NCBI GenBank assembly: GCA_900312665.1 | Contig: ONZQ02000001.1 | Coordinates: 3,910,337 to 3,974,336 of the forward strand | Direction: 5' to 3' | Length of the DNA stretch: 64,000 bases | Source of the DNA: Cephalotrichum gorgonifer | Lineage: Eukaryota > Ascomycota > Sordariomycetes > Microascales > Microascaceae | Part shown: in pieces, positions 45,212 through 56,989 of the stretch | Layout: every line of letters starts with the position of its first letter | Position numbering within the stretch: position 1 is the first letter of the stretch | Made by a program: the position numbers and the translations under genes | The notes under the pieces: generated by a model | What the model was told of the DNA's origin: nothing | Database searches by the model: none | What the model saw: the letters and a program-made list of their open reading frames with translations, nothing else

Positions 45212-46160
45212 TTAGAGGGCCTCGATCTTGGCGAGGGCCTCGGGGAACTCGCTCCAGTCGTCCATGACGACGACAGCGCCGGCGTCCTTGAGCACCTGAG
45301 TCATCTCGGCCTTGCGCTCGGGCGGGTAAGGGCCCGTGTAGCCGAGGACGAGGATACCAGCGCGGTGGCCGCTAGTGGTGCCGCTCTTGCTGTCCTCGAT
45401 AGCGAGGCACTCACTGACGTCCTTGCCAAGGACCTTAGCGGCGTGGAGGTAGATAGCCGGGTCAGGCTTCGAGGTGGGGACTGGGAGAGAGGTGGCGGCG
45501 GAGAAGACCTCTTCGTTCTTGAAGAACTTGTCCTGGCCCACCTTCTCGATGGAGGCGACGACGCGGCGCTTGGCGCTCGACGATACGACGGCGAGGTGGT
45601 ACTTCTTCTCGGCGGCGAGCTTCTCGAGCTGCTCCATCACACCGACGCAGGGCTGGCCGTGGGCCCGAATCTTGGCAATGACGGCATCCTCCTCGGCCTT
45701 TACGTAGTCCTCGAGCTCCTCAGGAGTGAGCTTGATGCCGTAACGAGCCTGGAGGGAGCCGAGCATGCCACGGAAGTTCTGGCCGACGAACTCGAGGATG
45801 AGGGACTCGCCAGTGAACCTCTTCTCGACGCCCTGCTTCTCGCAGATCTCGTTGATCAGGTCAGCGCAGGCGGCGAAGGCGAGCTCCTCGGACAGGACGA
45901 GGGTGTTGTCGCAGTCGAAGAGGATGGTGGTAATCTGTCAAGGGGGTGGCGAAAAGCGGTTAGCGGATTTTTTTTATCTAGTCAATTCGCCGTCTTGGGC
46001 CAATTCGCCTCGACACGCATCTCGGGAGGCATTGCTGCAGGCATCGCTACAGACATCCATCTCGTCATCGTATTGGATGACGAATGTTGGGGATGAGGGG
46101 CTAAGGCGGGGCGGGGCGGGCGGCTGCAATAATGCGGAGGAGGGAGCTTACCTTAGGCAT
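45212..46160 (-). CDS. HAD-superfamily phosphatase (beta-phosphoglucomutase-like)
   Basis: The first exon is only nine nucleotides (46160-46152, Met-Pro-Lys). A 217-bp intron follows, and the second exon 45934-45212 completes 243 aa. Motif I is ILFDCDNTLV (nucleophile Asp and acid/base Asp), motif II VVSSSAKR, the motif III Lys region TSKPDPAIYLHAAK, and motif IV IEDSKSGTTSGHRAG. A helical cap lies between motifs I and II (EELAFAACADLINEI, VGQNFRGML). This is subclass I with a C1 cap, usually a small-molecule phosphomonoesterase or phosphoglucomutase. The substrate is not evident. The internal ATG at 45766 would delete the catalytic motif and cannot be the start. Confidence 0.88.
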
Positions 46161-49100
46161 TTTGGCGGTAGAGAGATTGCTCGATAAAAAGGTTTATGTG
46201 TCTGGTGGGAGGATTTCTGAACGATAAGAAAGAGGGGCGACCAGTTAGCTTTATAATGAAGACGAACGATGACTTCGAATTGTCGACGTATCGGCCAGAG
46301 CCGGATTGGGTGTGGTGGCTGTGATCTAAAGTGAGGCGATGGTAAGGACTTGCCTTGGAAGTGGGTATCCTTTCGTATCTTTGAGTCTTGGCACACGTTA
46401 TTGGGTTGTTGAGACGGGAAGATGTGGAGGTAGTCAAGAGAAGAGAGGAGGGAAGAATTTACAGCTTTTTGACGGGGAATTTCCTCTCTACATATACTCG
46501 CTACATAATTTTTTTTTTCACCTTGGGGAAAGACCGAAGGAGGGGGGAATAGAAAGTACAGAGCCACAGGAAGGAGCAAAGGAGGGTGGGGGGGCGTGAA
46601 AGAATCGAGGAGAGAGCACCAACGCCCTCAAGGTGTGGCAAGGAACAGAGAGAGAGCGACCCTTGATAGGACCGATTCCATGCCCATGCCCATGCATTTG
46701 CATTTGCATTTGGACATGGACATGGAGACGTACGTACGTGTCTATGGAGTACCTCATGCACATCCGGACCATGGTGGCACGGCAGCATCATGGGCACAGC
46801 TCGGGCAGGATACAGGCAGGAACGGAGCTCGGCGCCCCGTTCCACACCGGGCCTGTGGATAGCCCACGGGTCGCGGCCTGGCGACAACAAAACCGCTCAG
46901 ATATGAGAGGCATATACTCTCAATGATGGGTCCTCCTCAGTTTCAGGTCACACTCAATGATATTAGGTATTATCCCACGTTACTACCCACCCTGGTAACA
47001 AACTTGTACTCGTACCTGAAAGCGTTGCTCAAGGGTTCAGTCAGACAGGCCAGAACCAGGCCAAGCAAGCCAAGCCAAGCCCAGGTGTACCTACCATGTC
47101 CTGTTTGTTGCCTTGCGTTCTTTCTGCATCCCACCTGTGCACACCATCCATCGTACGTTCAGCCATCGCGTATAGCTTCACAGGTAGGCAGGGAGCCTCG
47201 GAGACAGCAGGTTGAGTGGGAATTGAGGCGTCATACCTCGGCGGACTGTCGACGCTTATCGTCATAGCCTCCTGTTCCCACAGCTAATCTCAGCTAATAT
47301 CAGGACTTCCTAATCTTTCCCCTTGCTTCTCTCCCGTCCCTGTTCTGGTCCGTCGTCTCCAATCCAAAGTGGGCCAGACCCACCCCGTGCCGTCGACTCC
47401 TCTCATCCGATGGCCTGTCTTTTTTTCCCGTGTCGCTCTCTCTTTTCTTGCCCATCGAGCCGATCTGACAATTGACGTGTCCGTCGATTAGCAGAGACGA
47501 GACAAAATGTGCCCCACCTTTTTCACTTTCCACCTTTGCCAATTGAAACGACCCCGCCCCCACCACACCTTGGCCGGAAGAGGGAAGGGGCGCCTCCTGC
47601 CAAAAGCATCGTTTTTTCGTGTGATTGACAGACCGAAAACCTAACTTCGCGGCTCGATGTGAATAATGAAAACGATAAAAAAGGCTGCTGGGGGTCGAAG
47701 GAGGTCAAAAGGGGGGCGGTGGGAGAAGGGCCCCAGTCTCAACAGGGTCTAGTCGCCACCGGCATTGGCGAGTCGCCTCGCACCCACCGCCGAGCTAGTC
47801 GCCCGGCCCCCCCCGCCGCGCGGAAGCCTTTCCTAGAGGCATTCCTAGCTCGGAGTGAAAACACGGGGGTTACGGCGAGAGAGGAGGTCACGATCCACCA
47901 CCCGCGTCGACGACTGGGGAAATGCAGCTCCTTCGCGTCGAACGTGGTTTAGTCCCGGCACCATCTCAACACTCCCGGGGACCCCCCTGATAGCATCCGG
48001 AGGAACAAGAACGGTCTCGAACATACATGGGTGCGTGCTCTTTCGATACTTTGCGGGTCATGGGATCCCAATCGTGGGGAGGCGGTCAAGCTATACCCCT
48101 GACCCGACGCCCCGACGTCCTCGCCCAAAGGATCCCCGTACATCATGTAAGTACCGATAGATCTCCCCACGAGGTCCGAGTAATACGCCAGAACCGGAAA
48201 CCGGAGGGGGGAGGAAATGTTGGGAGTGGGCCAGCCGGCGCCCCCTGCGCGTCGTGACCCTGCCCGGCGCGTGGAGGAGGATGCTCGTATACTTGCACAG
48301 ATATTCACCATGCAGGCTGAGACGTTGAATGTACAAACATGACCGGGGAGTAAGTAGGTCGTCCCCCACGACGTCGAGTAATACGAGGAAGCAATGTCCG
48401 TGGAAACGGTGAGGGAGTCAAGTCATGAGGCCATCGGCATTCCAGCTTGGAGATCTCACCCCCAACCCAACCCCAGCCCCGACCCCAGCCTTCCAGGTCA
48501 GAGGAATAATCCCACTCTCTCCTATTGTTAATCCCTCGCCTCATATTGTAGGATCCCACGTTTCTCGCCATAGAAATTGCCTCAGTAGCTCCCCCCACCA
48601 CCACCACGGCCGCCGCAAAACAAAAGTGTCGCCGATTACTACGATTACCACATAACCACTCAATCAGTCTTACAAATTTTGCTCCCTTTTTCGAGATTAG
48701 ACTCATATCTATCCCATCCGCGGCACGAAACCGCCCGTCGGGATGGCTAGCCGATGGAGGGGGAGCCCAAGACTTTCTTCCCGCGCTCCCATCCATCCGC
48801 ATGTCCACCGTGGTACACAGGCGGCAGGTCACTCGAGATCGCCACCTCAACATCATCCGCACCTGCATGTTGGGCATCACCAAGCTCTCCACAAACAGTC
48901 ACCCCCCTTCCCACGAGGCACACACCACCATATTAATGGCACTTAAATACTGGAAATCTTTGATAACACTCTATATGCCTAGCACGTACAATCCACTACG
49001 CCAGGTAGGACTAGAGTAGAACTAGAGGCAGACCTGTCGCGCAAGGAGCCACTAGAGAGTACATCACCTCAACCTTACTGCAGAGACCCCCTGGTTCCGA

Positions 49101-49408
49101 AGCGCACTCCTCCCTCGACCCCCTGCCCGAGACACAGATGACTATTGTACCCTAATTCCGCCCTCCGCCCTCCCCCCCGCCAAATGCAAAGCGATATCCC
49201 CAAACTCCTCCAAAAAAAAAAACAATGTAAAAAAGACATCAATTCGTCAGGAGCCAGTCCCCCTTCATGTACTTGGCGCATTCCGTACTTTCATGTCGTA
49301 TTCCTTCCAAGGTGCCGAGGCAAATATAGGGCAGAGAGCCAAGAGATAAAAGTACCTCCCAAGAGCCAAGCCTTGAGAGATATAGACAAGTCCAAGGCAG
49401 AGCGAGGC
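46161..49408. other. Long gene-poor region (3.2 kb)
   Basis: This is the largest gap between recognised genes, upstream of the HAD gene and downstream of the DnaJ gene. Frames on both strands are short and show no domain or splice continuity. It contains a compact block of tandem microrepeats at 46679-46739 and a C-rich CCCCAACC/CCCCAGCC tract near 48460-48490. A noncoding RNA or a lost gene is possible but unsupported. Confidence 0.45.
46679..46739. repeat. Compound microsatellite
   Basis: Successive short tandem units occur in about 60 bp: CCATGC-type (x2-3), ATTTGC (x3), GGACAT (x2-3) and TACG (x3). Change of unit every three copies suggests serial replication slippage. Confidence 0.75.
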
Positions 49409-50722
49409 TCAGAGAATCTCCCGCAGCGACGCCTTCTGAGCCGCCGTGAGACTGGTCGGGAACTTGACGGTGTACTTCAACACGAGGTCACCCCGCTCGC
49501 CAGGCTTCTTCGAGATGGGCATCCCGAGCCCCGGGAACCGGTCCTCGCTCCCTGGCTGCGTCGGCCCGCTCTTCTCGATGGGGAGCTGCTTCCCGTCGAT
49601 GGTGGTGATGCGTCGTGACCAGCCTGTGAGCGCCTCTTTTAGCTCGAGGTGCACCTCGTGGACGAGGTCGTTATCAACACGGGTGAAGAGAGGGTGAGGT
49701 TTCTGTTTTTTTTTTTGGACTTCGTTAGCATGATTCCTTTGTAGGTCAAGTCGTCTCCTCCTTGAATAGTTAACTCACCTCTTCGACGATGAAGTGGAGA
49801 TCCTGTCTACCACCCTCCACCTGATCGCCCACTCCGGCGAACTTGATCTTGCTGCCCTTCTTGAGACCCGGCTTAATCGGCACAGCGAGCACTGGATCCG
49901 AGCTAACCATCTTCCCCGAATCGTCGAACGTCTTCCTCTTGACCTTCATCCTCTTTGTCACCCCGTTGAACATCTCCTCGAGTGTCAGCGGTAGAGGCTT
50001 TTCGATCGTCGTAACATTCGGTGCCGGCTGGTGACCCATTGACGCCGAAAACCCCTCAGGAGCCGCCCGCGGTCTTGCACGACGGGCGCCACCCTGGCCG
50101 CCGGCAGCACCACCTAGGTTACTAAAGATATCCTCAAACCCATCGCCAGCCATGCCGCTCTTGGCAAACTCGGCGAATATGTCCTCAGCGTTTCGGAACT
50201 GGAAGCCAGATCCCCCACCGCCCGATGTCGAGAACTTGAACGTGCCGCCGCCGTTGGGCATGCCGCCGAAGCTGAAGCCACCGGGCATGCCACCAGGCAT
50301 ACCACCGGCCCCGCCGAAGCCGGCCCCTGCATCAGGCGGGGGTGCGCCGCCGCGCAGGAGACCGTCCATGCCGTAAGTGTCGTAAATCTTGCGCTTCTCC
50401 GGGTCAGATAGGATCTCATAGGCATGTGAGCACTCTTTGAATTTCTCGCTAGCCTCGGCGCTGTTTTGGTTTTTGTCGGGGTGCCACTTCATGGCCGCCT
50501 TTCTGTAGGGGAGGGATGATAGTTAGCTTTGAGGGATGGAGGGGAGAGGTAGAATTATCTTCGGTCCAAGGGTTTTACCGTGTAGCTACCCTGGGAGGTG
50601 GGGTGAAGATGATATGAACCGGAGAAATTTGTGACTACTTACCTGTAGGCCTTCTTGATCTCATCGCTGCTCGCGCTTGGCTGGATACCCAACTGATCAT
50701 AGAGCTTCGTCTCCTTCACCAT
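49409..50722 (-). CDS. sis1: Sis1/Psi1-type class B J-protein (Hsp40)
   Basis: Exons 50722-50643, 50502-49779 and 49702-49409 give 365 aa. The introns are 140 and 76 bp. The J domain occupies residues 1-70 (LYDQLGIQPSASSDEIKKAY, HPD in KWHPDKN, YEILSDPEKRKIYD). A Gly/Phe-rich region with GGMPGG repeats follows (about 80-170). Two C-terminal substrate-binding beta domains (PLPLTLEEMFNGVTKRMKVK; GDLVLKYTVKFP) complete the protein. There is no CxxCxGxG zinc finger, which makes it class B (DNAJB/Sis1) rather than Ydj1-type. It stimulates Hsp70 ATPase and delivers substrates in cytosol and nucleus, with roles in translation initiation and prion maintenance in yeast. A perfect heat-shock element lies about 1.06 kb upstream. 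Confidence 0.94.
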
Positions 50723-52107
50723 TTTGACCTCGCAATTAGAGAAACTAGTGTTGGGTGTGGTTGGCAATCTTGCTCCTGGAACAAGATGTCCCCTATGGGG
50801 AGGTTAAAGTGCGATGGGACAGGGCTCGCGCAATTGCGTTGTGTTCGGGCAACGAATGGAATGACGTTACTGCCTTTGCCGGATATGGGTGTGGCAGTGG
50901 TATGTGCCTTTCAAGAGGGATATACTCGCACACCTCGTTTGCGAAGACAATGTTTGAACTTTGATGGGGAAATAATTATTGTGCGTATACAACTGATGTG
51001 AAATGAGGACTGGTGAAGGTTCGGCTGTAGAGATTAGGAAGTTGGACGAAGAATGCGTAATGCCTCTTTGTATGAGAGGGAGGAACCATGTGATCTTATG
51101 ATCGATGTGAAGCTACAATTGGGAAGGCACGGTGTGGGAACCTGCCCTGTGCCGGAGGAGATAGAGTGGGCGATAAGTGGTGGCACCAGTAAGGTCTTCC
51201 TTCTAACTGCAGATGGAATCGCAAAGAATAAAAAGAATAAAAAATAGCCACCAAGCAGTTCAAAGGATAGCTCAAACTCCCCGGGCTTTTTTTTTCAAAC
51301 CACTGCACTCACAATGAGGTCACCGAGCAATGCCACCTGCCTTAAGCCTTTAATTATCATGTCCCCAAGCCTCGCCCTGTTTGCCACTGCCGCCTCGCTG
51401 GTACACTTTCCCATTTAGAGCTTCCATTGTTAAGGTCCAATACAACAGCTTGTACAACAGAGAGAGCTCTCGCCCTCGGTTCTTTCCTTTAGGGATGCAC
51501 CTAGCTTCTGGATCTGGATGAGCTATGACGATGGCTATGCGGGGCTACACACTTGGATGGAAACCTTGTTTTCGTAGCCACGAGTAGCAACTACCCCGCT
51601 ATGAGTCTCACTATTGCTACACAAGTACCGTTCTTCTCAGATCGCCCGCTAAAATAGATGACTGGTACTTTCTTGATACATATTATTTCTCAGACCAAGC
51701 CTGAAGATCTCTATCCCGCCTTTTAGGCCGTCTCCTCACAACCCTCCGCCACAGCTCCAATGACGATCCCCTTACCTTTATTGGAGAAGCTTCTAGAAGC
51801 TTCTCCGACCTGTGCGATAGCTACGTCAGCGCCTCCGAAGCTCTCGCCAAATAAGATAGGACGGAAGAGGCCATTCGACGGGAGGCATTCTCCTTTTTAT
51901 GACTGTTTTTAGCGTAATGGGTATCGATGTTCCCGCTATGATTTCCGCGCCTCGAAACAATCTTTCCACCGTCGTTCGAGCCGCCCAATAATCCCTGCTC
52001 CATGAACTAGTCAAATAAAACACTAACTATCCCCCCACACCCATCCCATATCGGATACCCATAGACATCGTAACCATGTCATGCCCCCCGGCTAGGATAG
52101 GACATTA
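50723..52107. other. Tandem intergenic region upstream of the DnaJ gene
   Basis: Both flanking genes are on the minus strand, so this 1.4 kb is promoter territory of the DnaJ gene. It contains a CCCCT (STRE-like) word at 50790-50794 and a perfect heat-shock element at 51785-51804. No coding frame is supported. Confidence 0.55.
51783..51806. promoter_or_regulatory. Perfect four-unit heat-shock element within a 24-bp palindrome
   Basis: Positions 51785-51804 read AGAAGCTTCTAGAAGCTTCT, exactly four alternating nGAAn/nTTCn pentamers, the textbook HSF binding site. With two flanking bases on each side the whole 24 bp is self-complementary. The only gene whose 5' side faces it is the DnaJ gene, 1061 bp downstream on the minus strand. 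HSF1 control of Sis1-type J proteins is well known in yeast, so the assignment is plausible despite the distance. Confidence 0.65.
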
Positions 52108-55024
52108 TTATTTCCTCTCAGGTAAAGGCGGCGGTCGGCCCTGCGCCGACATAAAAATCGGCTGCACACTGACTTCCGTCATCTCACGCGCTGCCGCGTT
52201 CGTATCCGCCTCCGCTCCGAGTGGTGGTCCGACACCACCGTCCCGTCCTACCCCCAACGACACCTCGCTATACTCGGGGAGGGGTGGCTCGATGTTCATC
52301 TCCATGTGGCTGTCGCTATCGGGCAACTGGTCGGGATGAATTTCATGCACAAACTCCTCCCCCACCCCGTCAGCTGATCCTAGTGAGGCGCGGTTCGTGG
52401 CCATGGAGTCGATGCTGCCCGCCCGCGACCTCATCTGGAAGGCATGCAAGTCGTGCTCGGGTTCGTTCGCGCTGGCTTCCTCCTGCTCTAGCTCCCTCTG
52501 GAACGCGCGATTGTCGGCCTTGACGAAGCGATTGAGTGAGTCCGATAGGGGAACCCGGGGAGCGTTGAGCGCGTCCTCTGTTGCGAATATCAACGTGATG
52601 CTGTTCGACTCCGTCGATACTCGCTCTTGGATTGCGTCAAAGTCTAGTTTCTGTAGTAGCAGGTGTTAGAACTGTAAACGTTTAGACTCGATAGGGCGAT
52701 GCCTCCAGCGAGGAAATGTAGTTGGGACACGAAAGTATCGACGAACCTCCGCCTGGACGGGCTGCTGCCTGTTGCTCGCCGAGTACTCTAGCCGCCACCA
52801 CTGGTCCCTGGGCTCAGGCGTAGCATCCCCCAAATCTATCAAGAGCGTCTCGGATCGCCTGCAGACATAGACAACGTCCTTTGATGTGCCGATGCCCCTG
52901 AGGGAATATTGCTTGCAGGTAAGCGCCTCCGGTCTCTCCCTGTCGGGGCCTGTAAAAAGCCGCCCGACGAATCGCTCAGACTCTTCGTACCGCTTCATCT
53001 TCGACTCAAGCTCTGCCTCGTCATCAGAAACCATATCAATCGGGAGAGGGCACGTAGTGGGGTCCTACCTTGGATCTCCGCCCTGAGGCTCTCGCATTGC
53101 TGCTTTGCATCCTCTCGGGTCCTTGTGATATCATCGACGCTAGCCTGGTCCTCTTCGGTGGGGTTCCACGGCACGTCGGAAACTCCTTTCGGATACATCT
53201 TCCCGTCGAAGCCAGACTGTTCAAGCGTCCTGAAGCGCGGACGGGCGTTCAGATAGTCGAGAAGGATATCGCACCGACGGATCTCCATCTCCAACATTTT
53301 GAGCCTGTCCGCGAGGGATGCTTCGCCTGATGGCGCGAGCTTCTCCTGAATCCTGTTCGTCGCCGCTCGAACTCGCCTCCGGAGCCATTGAATGCCTATC
53401 GCTTCGTTCTTGCGGGACCACAAGTAGCGCTCGGGGTACCAGGTCTGCGGGATTTCAAACTTGCATGTGGATCTGGACGAGTCGACCACGTTCATGATGA
53501 AGACATCGCCCATACTTGTGAACAGACTCATACTCTGCGTTTCCAAACTGGAATAGAGGTAGTCCTCGAGGGCCTGCTTCCATATCTCATAATCAAGAAC
53601 GTCGTAGAGGGACTTCTTGTTCCCGTGGCTATCTTCCGTCAGGTTGAACTTGAAGTAGCAGACATTGCCTGCCTCACAGTCCTCTGCTTGGTGTTCCGTG
53701 TCCGGGTAGCCAATCTCGAAGGAGCGGGCCACGTGGGTCATGGGACCCATGACTTCTTGTCCATACTTCTCCAGCAACGTGCTGAAGAAGGACTCTTCCT
53801 GGTCCCATGAGTTCGAAAATATGTCGGATAACACTCGGGTTGAGCCGAAACTCCTCTCGGTCGATTCTAGGAAGCCCAGTAAGCGATGAATCTCCTCCTC
53901 CAAAACAACACCCTCGTCGACGATCGAGCCTTCGTCTATGACATGCTGGGGCATGATGCGTTTTCCAGTCCACCACTCGCCGTCATGGCCATAGCTAGGC
54001 GCCGACTCTCCAAGCCGAAGAAGCGTGTTTCGAGCGAGGGGTATTTCGTTAAGTATGGTGAGGATCGAACCGAGACGCTGCTCCATAGAAAAGCTATCAT
54101 TCAGGAGAAGCACAGGTGTCTTCGGGTCGCGTTTCCTTGCCGAGGGCCTGACATTATTGCTTCCTGTACCCTGAGGGGTGTCCTGACGCACCATGGCCCA
54201 TTGGTCTGTGTCGTACTGCTCCCTCGTAGCCGGTCCGAACGCTGGCGTGTTCTGGTAATCGGAGATGACGCCACTCGTTTGAGGAGGAGGTGCATCGAGG
54301 CCGGCTTCGTTCGCTGACTCCATAAGAGCTCTCTTAAGGTCCTCGTCTTCGTCGTCCAATGCGTTTTGCCCCGCCGTATTCGAGTTATACAGACCATCGA
54401 AGCTGTTGTGAACGCCAGTAGGTGAACGGTTCTTCGTCCTTGTCGGAGGCCGCGAGGGCGCCGTCTGCCCGTAATATGTGGTATCTTGCCCTGGAGATAC
54501 TCCGTGGAGCACTTGCAGACCGCTCTGCTCGGGTTGACTCTCTATGTGGAAAGCTAAAACGGAAGTAGGTTAGCTGACGACTTCACCAGTCCGGTCACGA
54601 CGCGAGAGAGGAATGCATCTAGGTTCGCTTACATGTGCCAGTTCCCTCGGACACCATCCCGTCACGGTCTGCCGTAAAGGCGCTTTCGTCCCAAGAGTAC
54701 TTCGCTCGAAACTGCAACAGTCAGCTCTAGTCGCCTCCGACAGGAGTCTCGGCGCTCCCTTGTGGAGTCCAGTATGTATACTAACAGCTTCGGCATTGTC
54801 GTAGTACTCCATCACAAGCTGGTTGACATCGTAGTTCCCTTGCTATTCATGCATTCCAGTCAGCTGCTGTGACCATCGAACCAAAAAAAAATTGAATAAA
54901 AAGCTTGGGCAGAAGGGGTCCGCACCTTCAGCGCCCGGACGGCGAGCGGCCCATCATCCTCGGATAGCCCCGCAAACTCTAGGAAGCCGCGGACCTCCTC
55001 CGGGGTCGGATCGCGCATCACCAT
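52108..55024 (-). CDS. UBA-like / UIM ubiquitin-interaction protein (842 aa)
   Basis: Six exons (55024-54926, 54842-54786, 54711-54633, 54553-53069, 53012-52747, 52650-52108) close in frame; introns are 56-96 bp. An ATG two codons inside the chosen start is an alternative. The N-terminus is UBA-like (TPEEVRGFLEFAGLSEDDGP and QGNYDVNQLVMEYYD). A ubiquitin-interacting motif follows at about residue 141-160 (EDEDLKRALMESANEAG). The central region (LLLNDSFSMEQRLGSILTIL, LLGFLESTERSFGSTRVLSD, coiled coil LADRLKMLEMEIRR) recalls the arrangement of USP25/28-type proteins, but I see no catalytic Cys or His box. A ubiquitin receptor or catalytically dead UBP relative is the best guess. The last third (LIFATEDALNAPRVPLSDSL onward) is disordered with a Pro-rich end. 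Confidence 0.8.
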
Positions 55025-56201
55025 CTCGCCGGTAGTGTGAGGACGTGCACTAGCTCTGGATTATTCCGCCGCAATGGGATTGCGGCGTGCGGGCTACGAG
55101 GCCCTGGGACTAGGGTCGGTAGGACTGGTCGAGTAGGAGCCTATATAATCATGTCCGTTGGGGCGGAGATTATGTTCAGCAGAAGATTCTCTGGGCCTCG
55201 TTCTCGCTTTGGTATCGGCTGTGCAAGCTTCGGAGGGGCCGTTGTACGGTGGCGGCTCGATCTCGGAATGGAATGTCGGGGTTGGATAAGCGGAGAGACA
55301 GGATACAAAACGGATCAGAACAACTAGAGCTTCGATGGGCAAGGAAAGGAACGGGGATGGGAATTTCGCTACAAGGTCCGCGGTTGGGTTTGCGATGCGG
55401 GTTCGATTGACGCCGGAGGCTGTCCTATGTTAGACCCTTACATGTGGGATCATTTGGAGCATGGCTGGGAGCTGTGGGCAACTGACAGGGGATTTAATGG
55501 GGAGACGGGACACGTGCGGGACGCGCTGCAGACTACGTAATGGGCGGTGGGCAATGTGTAATGTGGGCCCTCAGGCAGTTTATGGCCGTCAGCTTGTGAC
55601 GTCGCTTGTCCCCAGCGACAGCGACCCTTTATCCACATTTTGTCTGAGAGAGCACGGGTAAGGGATTTTTTCCCTATGGCATTTGGGGTTTGGAAGGGGG
55701 GATATAGTGAGTGCTCCTCCGAGCGCATTTCTCAGTGGCCTAGGAATTATTCCCGGTTTGTTCGACATAGCGTGGGTTGGCCAGGGCCAACTGAACAAGA
55801 GCGATCGATGCCTCCTCAGGATCGATGTCTGCTCCACGCCAGTCAGTCATCCCGCTCATGAGTGATGGCCGTCCATCCATCCCCCCACGACATCATTGTC
55901 AGGAACACACACACTATCATTGGCGATAACCGAGCTGGCGGAGACCCGAAATATATAGAGAATAAGAGCTCGTCTAATAAGAGGCAGTACTAAATGACGG
56001 AGCACAAAAAAGTATCAACTACTCCTGTTTCCATGCTAGGTATAGCCGAACCCCTTCTTCGCCTCCGCATCCTCGAAGCAACCAGGTGGTCTAGGAAACA
56101 AATGAAAGCAAGCGCAGGGGAAAAAAAAAACGCTATGCATCTATAACAAGAAGGCAAAAGGAAGAGAGAAAAAAAAGGAAACCTAAGCTACCCACCCCTC
56201 T
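55025..56201. other. Tandem intergenic region
   Basis: This 1.18-kb region lies between the E2 gene's 3' end and the UIM gene's start, both on the minus strand. No gene, RNA or repeat is recognised apart from A-rich runs near 56128 and 56170. Confidence 0.5.
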
Positions 56202-56989
56202 TTAGTCGTCATCCATGTCATTATCATCGAAATCACTCTCGCTCTCACTCCCGAAATCATCGTTCCCGTCCGACTCGTTCCAGAAATCGTCGTCGTCAAA
56301 CGCCACGACGGGCGCGGGGGCCAGATCTTCCGAGGTGGGGAACTTGACGTCCTTCGGCATCTCCGCCCTCGACTTCTCCACCGTCGCCTTCGCCCTCGCG
56401 TCGTACTCCCCCCTCTTGTCCCTGTAGGTCACCGAGGCGTCGACGTTGGCGGCCGAGTTTATTTCGGGGTCGTCGAGGAGGAGGAGAACGGAGCGGAGAA
56501 CGGACTCTACGCCCTGGAGAGGGGACCACCGCTCCGAGGCCTGCTCGCCCGACATCTCGTCCTCACCGGGGGCGTGGAGGATGGAGATGCAGAGGCGGCC
56601 GTCCGAGTAGATGTTCGGGTGGTAGATGCGGGTTTGGAAGCGGAAGGTCGGTGGGACGTATGGGTAGTCCTTTGCGAATGTCATTTCGGCCTGGTAGATG
56701 GGCTGTTAGGTTACGGCTCCCTCACATTGCAGGGTGGATGACAGGTCGGACGGAGGAGGGGAGAGCTCCTACCTTGAAATAGCCACCGCTAAAGACGCTG
56801 TCAGGGTTGACCACCATGAGGCCTATGTTCCACTTCTTGATGTTCGCATCGTCCACCTATTACCTACGGCGTTAGCTCTCGGCCTGCACCGCTGAAAACC
56901 AGGAGGGGGATCCCACTGCATACCTCTATGTGCACCCACTTCTCCTTCTGCAGGGCCTGCAGCTCACTAAGCAGCCTCTTTTCCGCCAT
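56202..56989 (-). CDS. cdc34: Cdc34/Ubc3-type ubiquitin-conjugating enzyme E2
   Basis: Exons 56989-56924, 56856-56773 and 56690-56202 give 212 aa; introns are 67 and 82 bp. The UBC fold starts MAEKRLLSELQALQKEKW. The HPN motif lies in YHPNIYSDGRLCISIL, with the catalytic Cys at about residue 84. Right after it is the acidic-loop insertion HAPGEDEMSGEQASERWSP, the trait of Cdc34/UBE2R/UBE2G enzymes. The tail from about residue 175 is almost entirely Asp/Glu/Ser, as in Cdc34, where it binds the SCF cullin. It is expected to build Lys48 ubiquitin chains with SCF E3s to drive cell-cycle transitions. The tail is shorter than that of yeast Cdc34. Confidence 0.92.

Noticed and set aside
46501..46890. 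Small His/Met-rich frames over the microsatellite block
   Set aside because: They are translations of tandem repeats (HVQMQMQM-type) with no independent support.
55395..55430. Possible tRNA T-arm (GGGTTCGATTGACGCC)
   Set aside because: The flanking bases do not pair into a T-stem and no acceptor, D or anticodon arm can be drawn.
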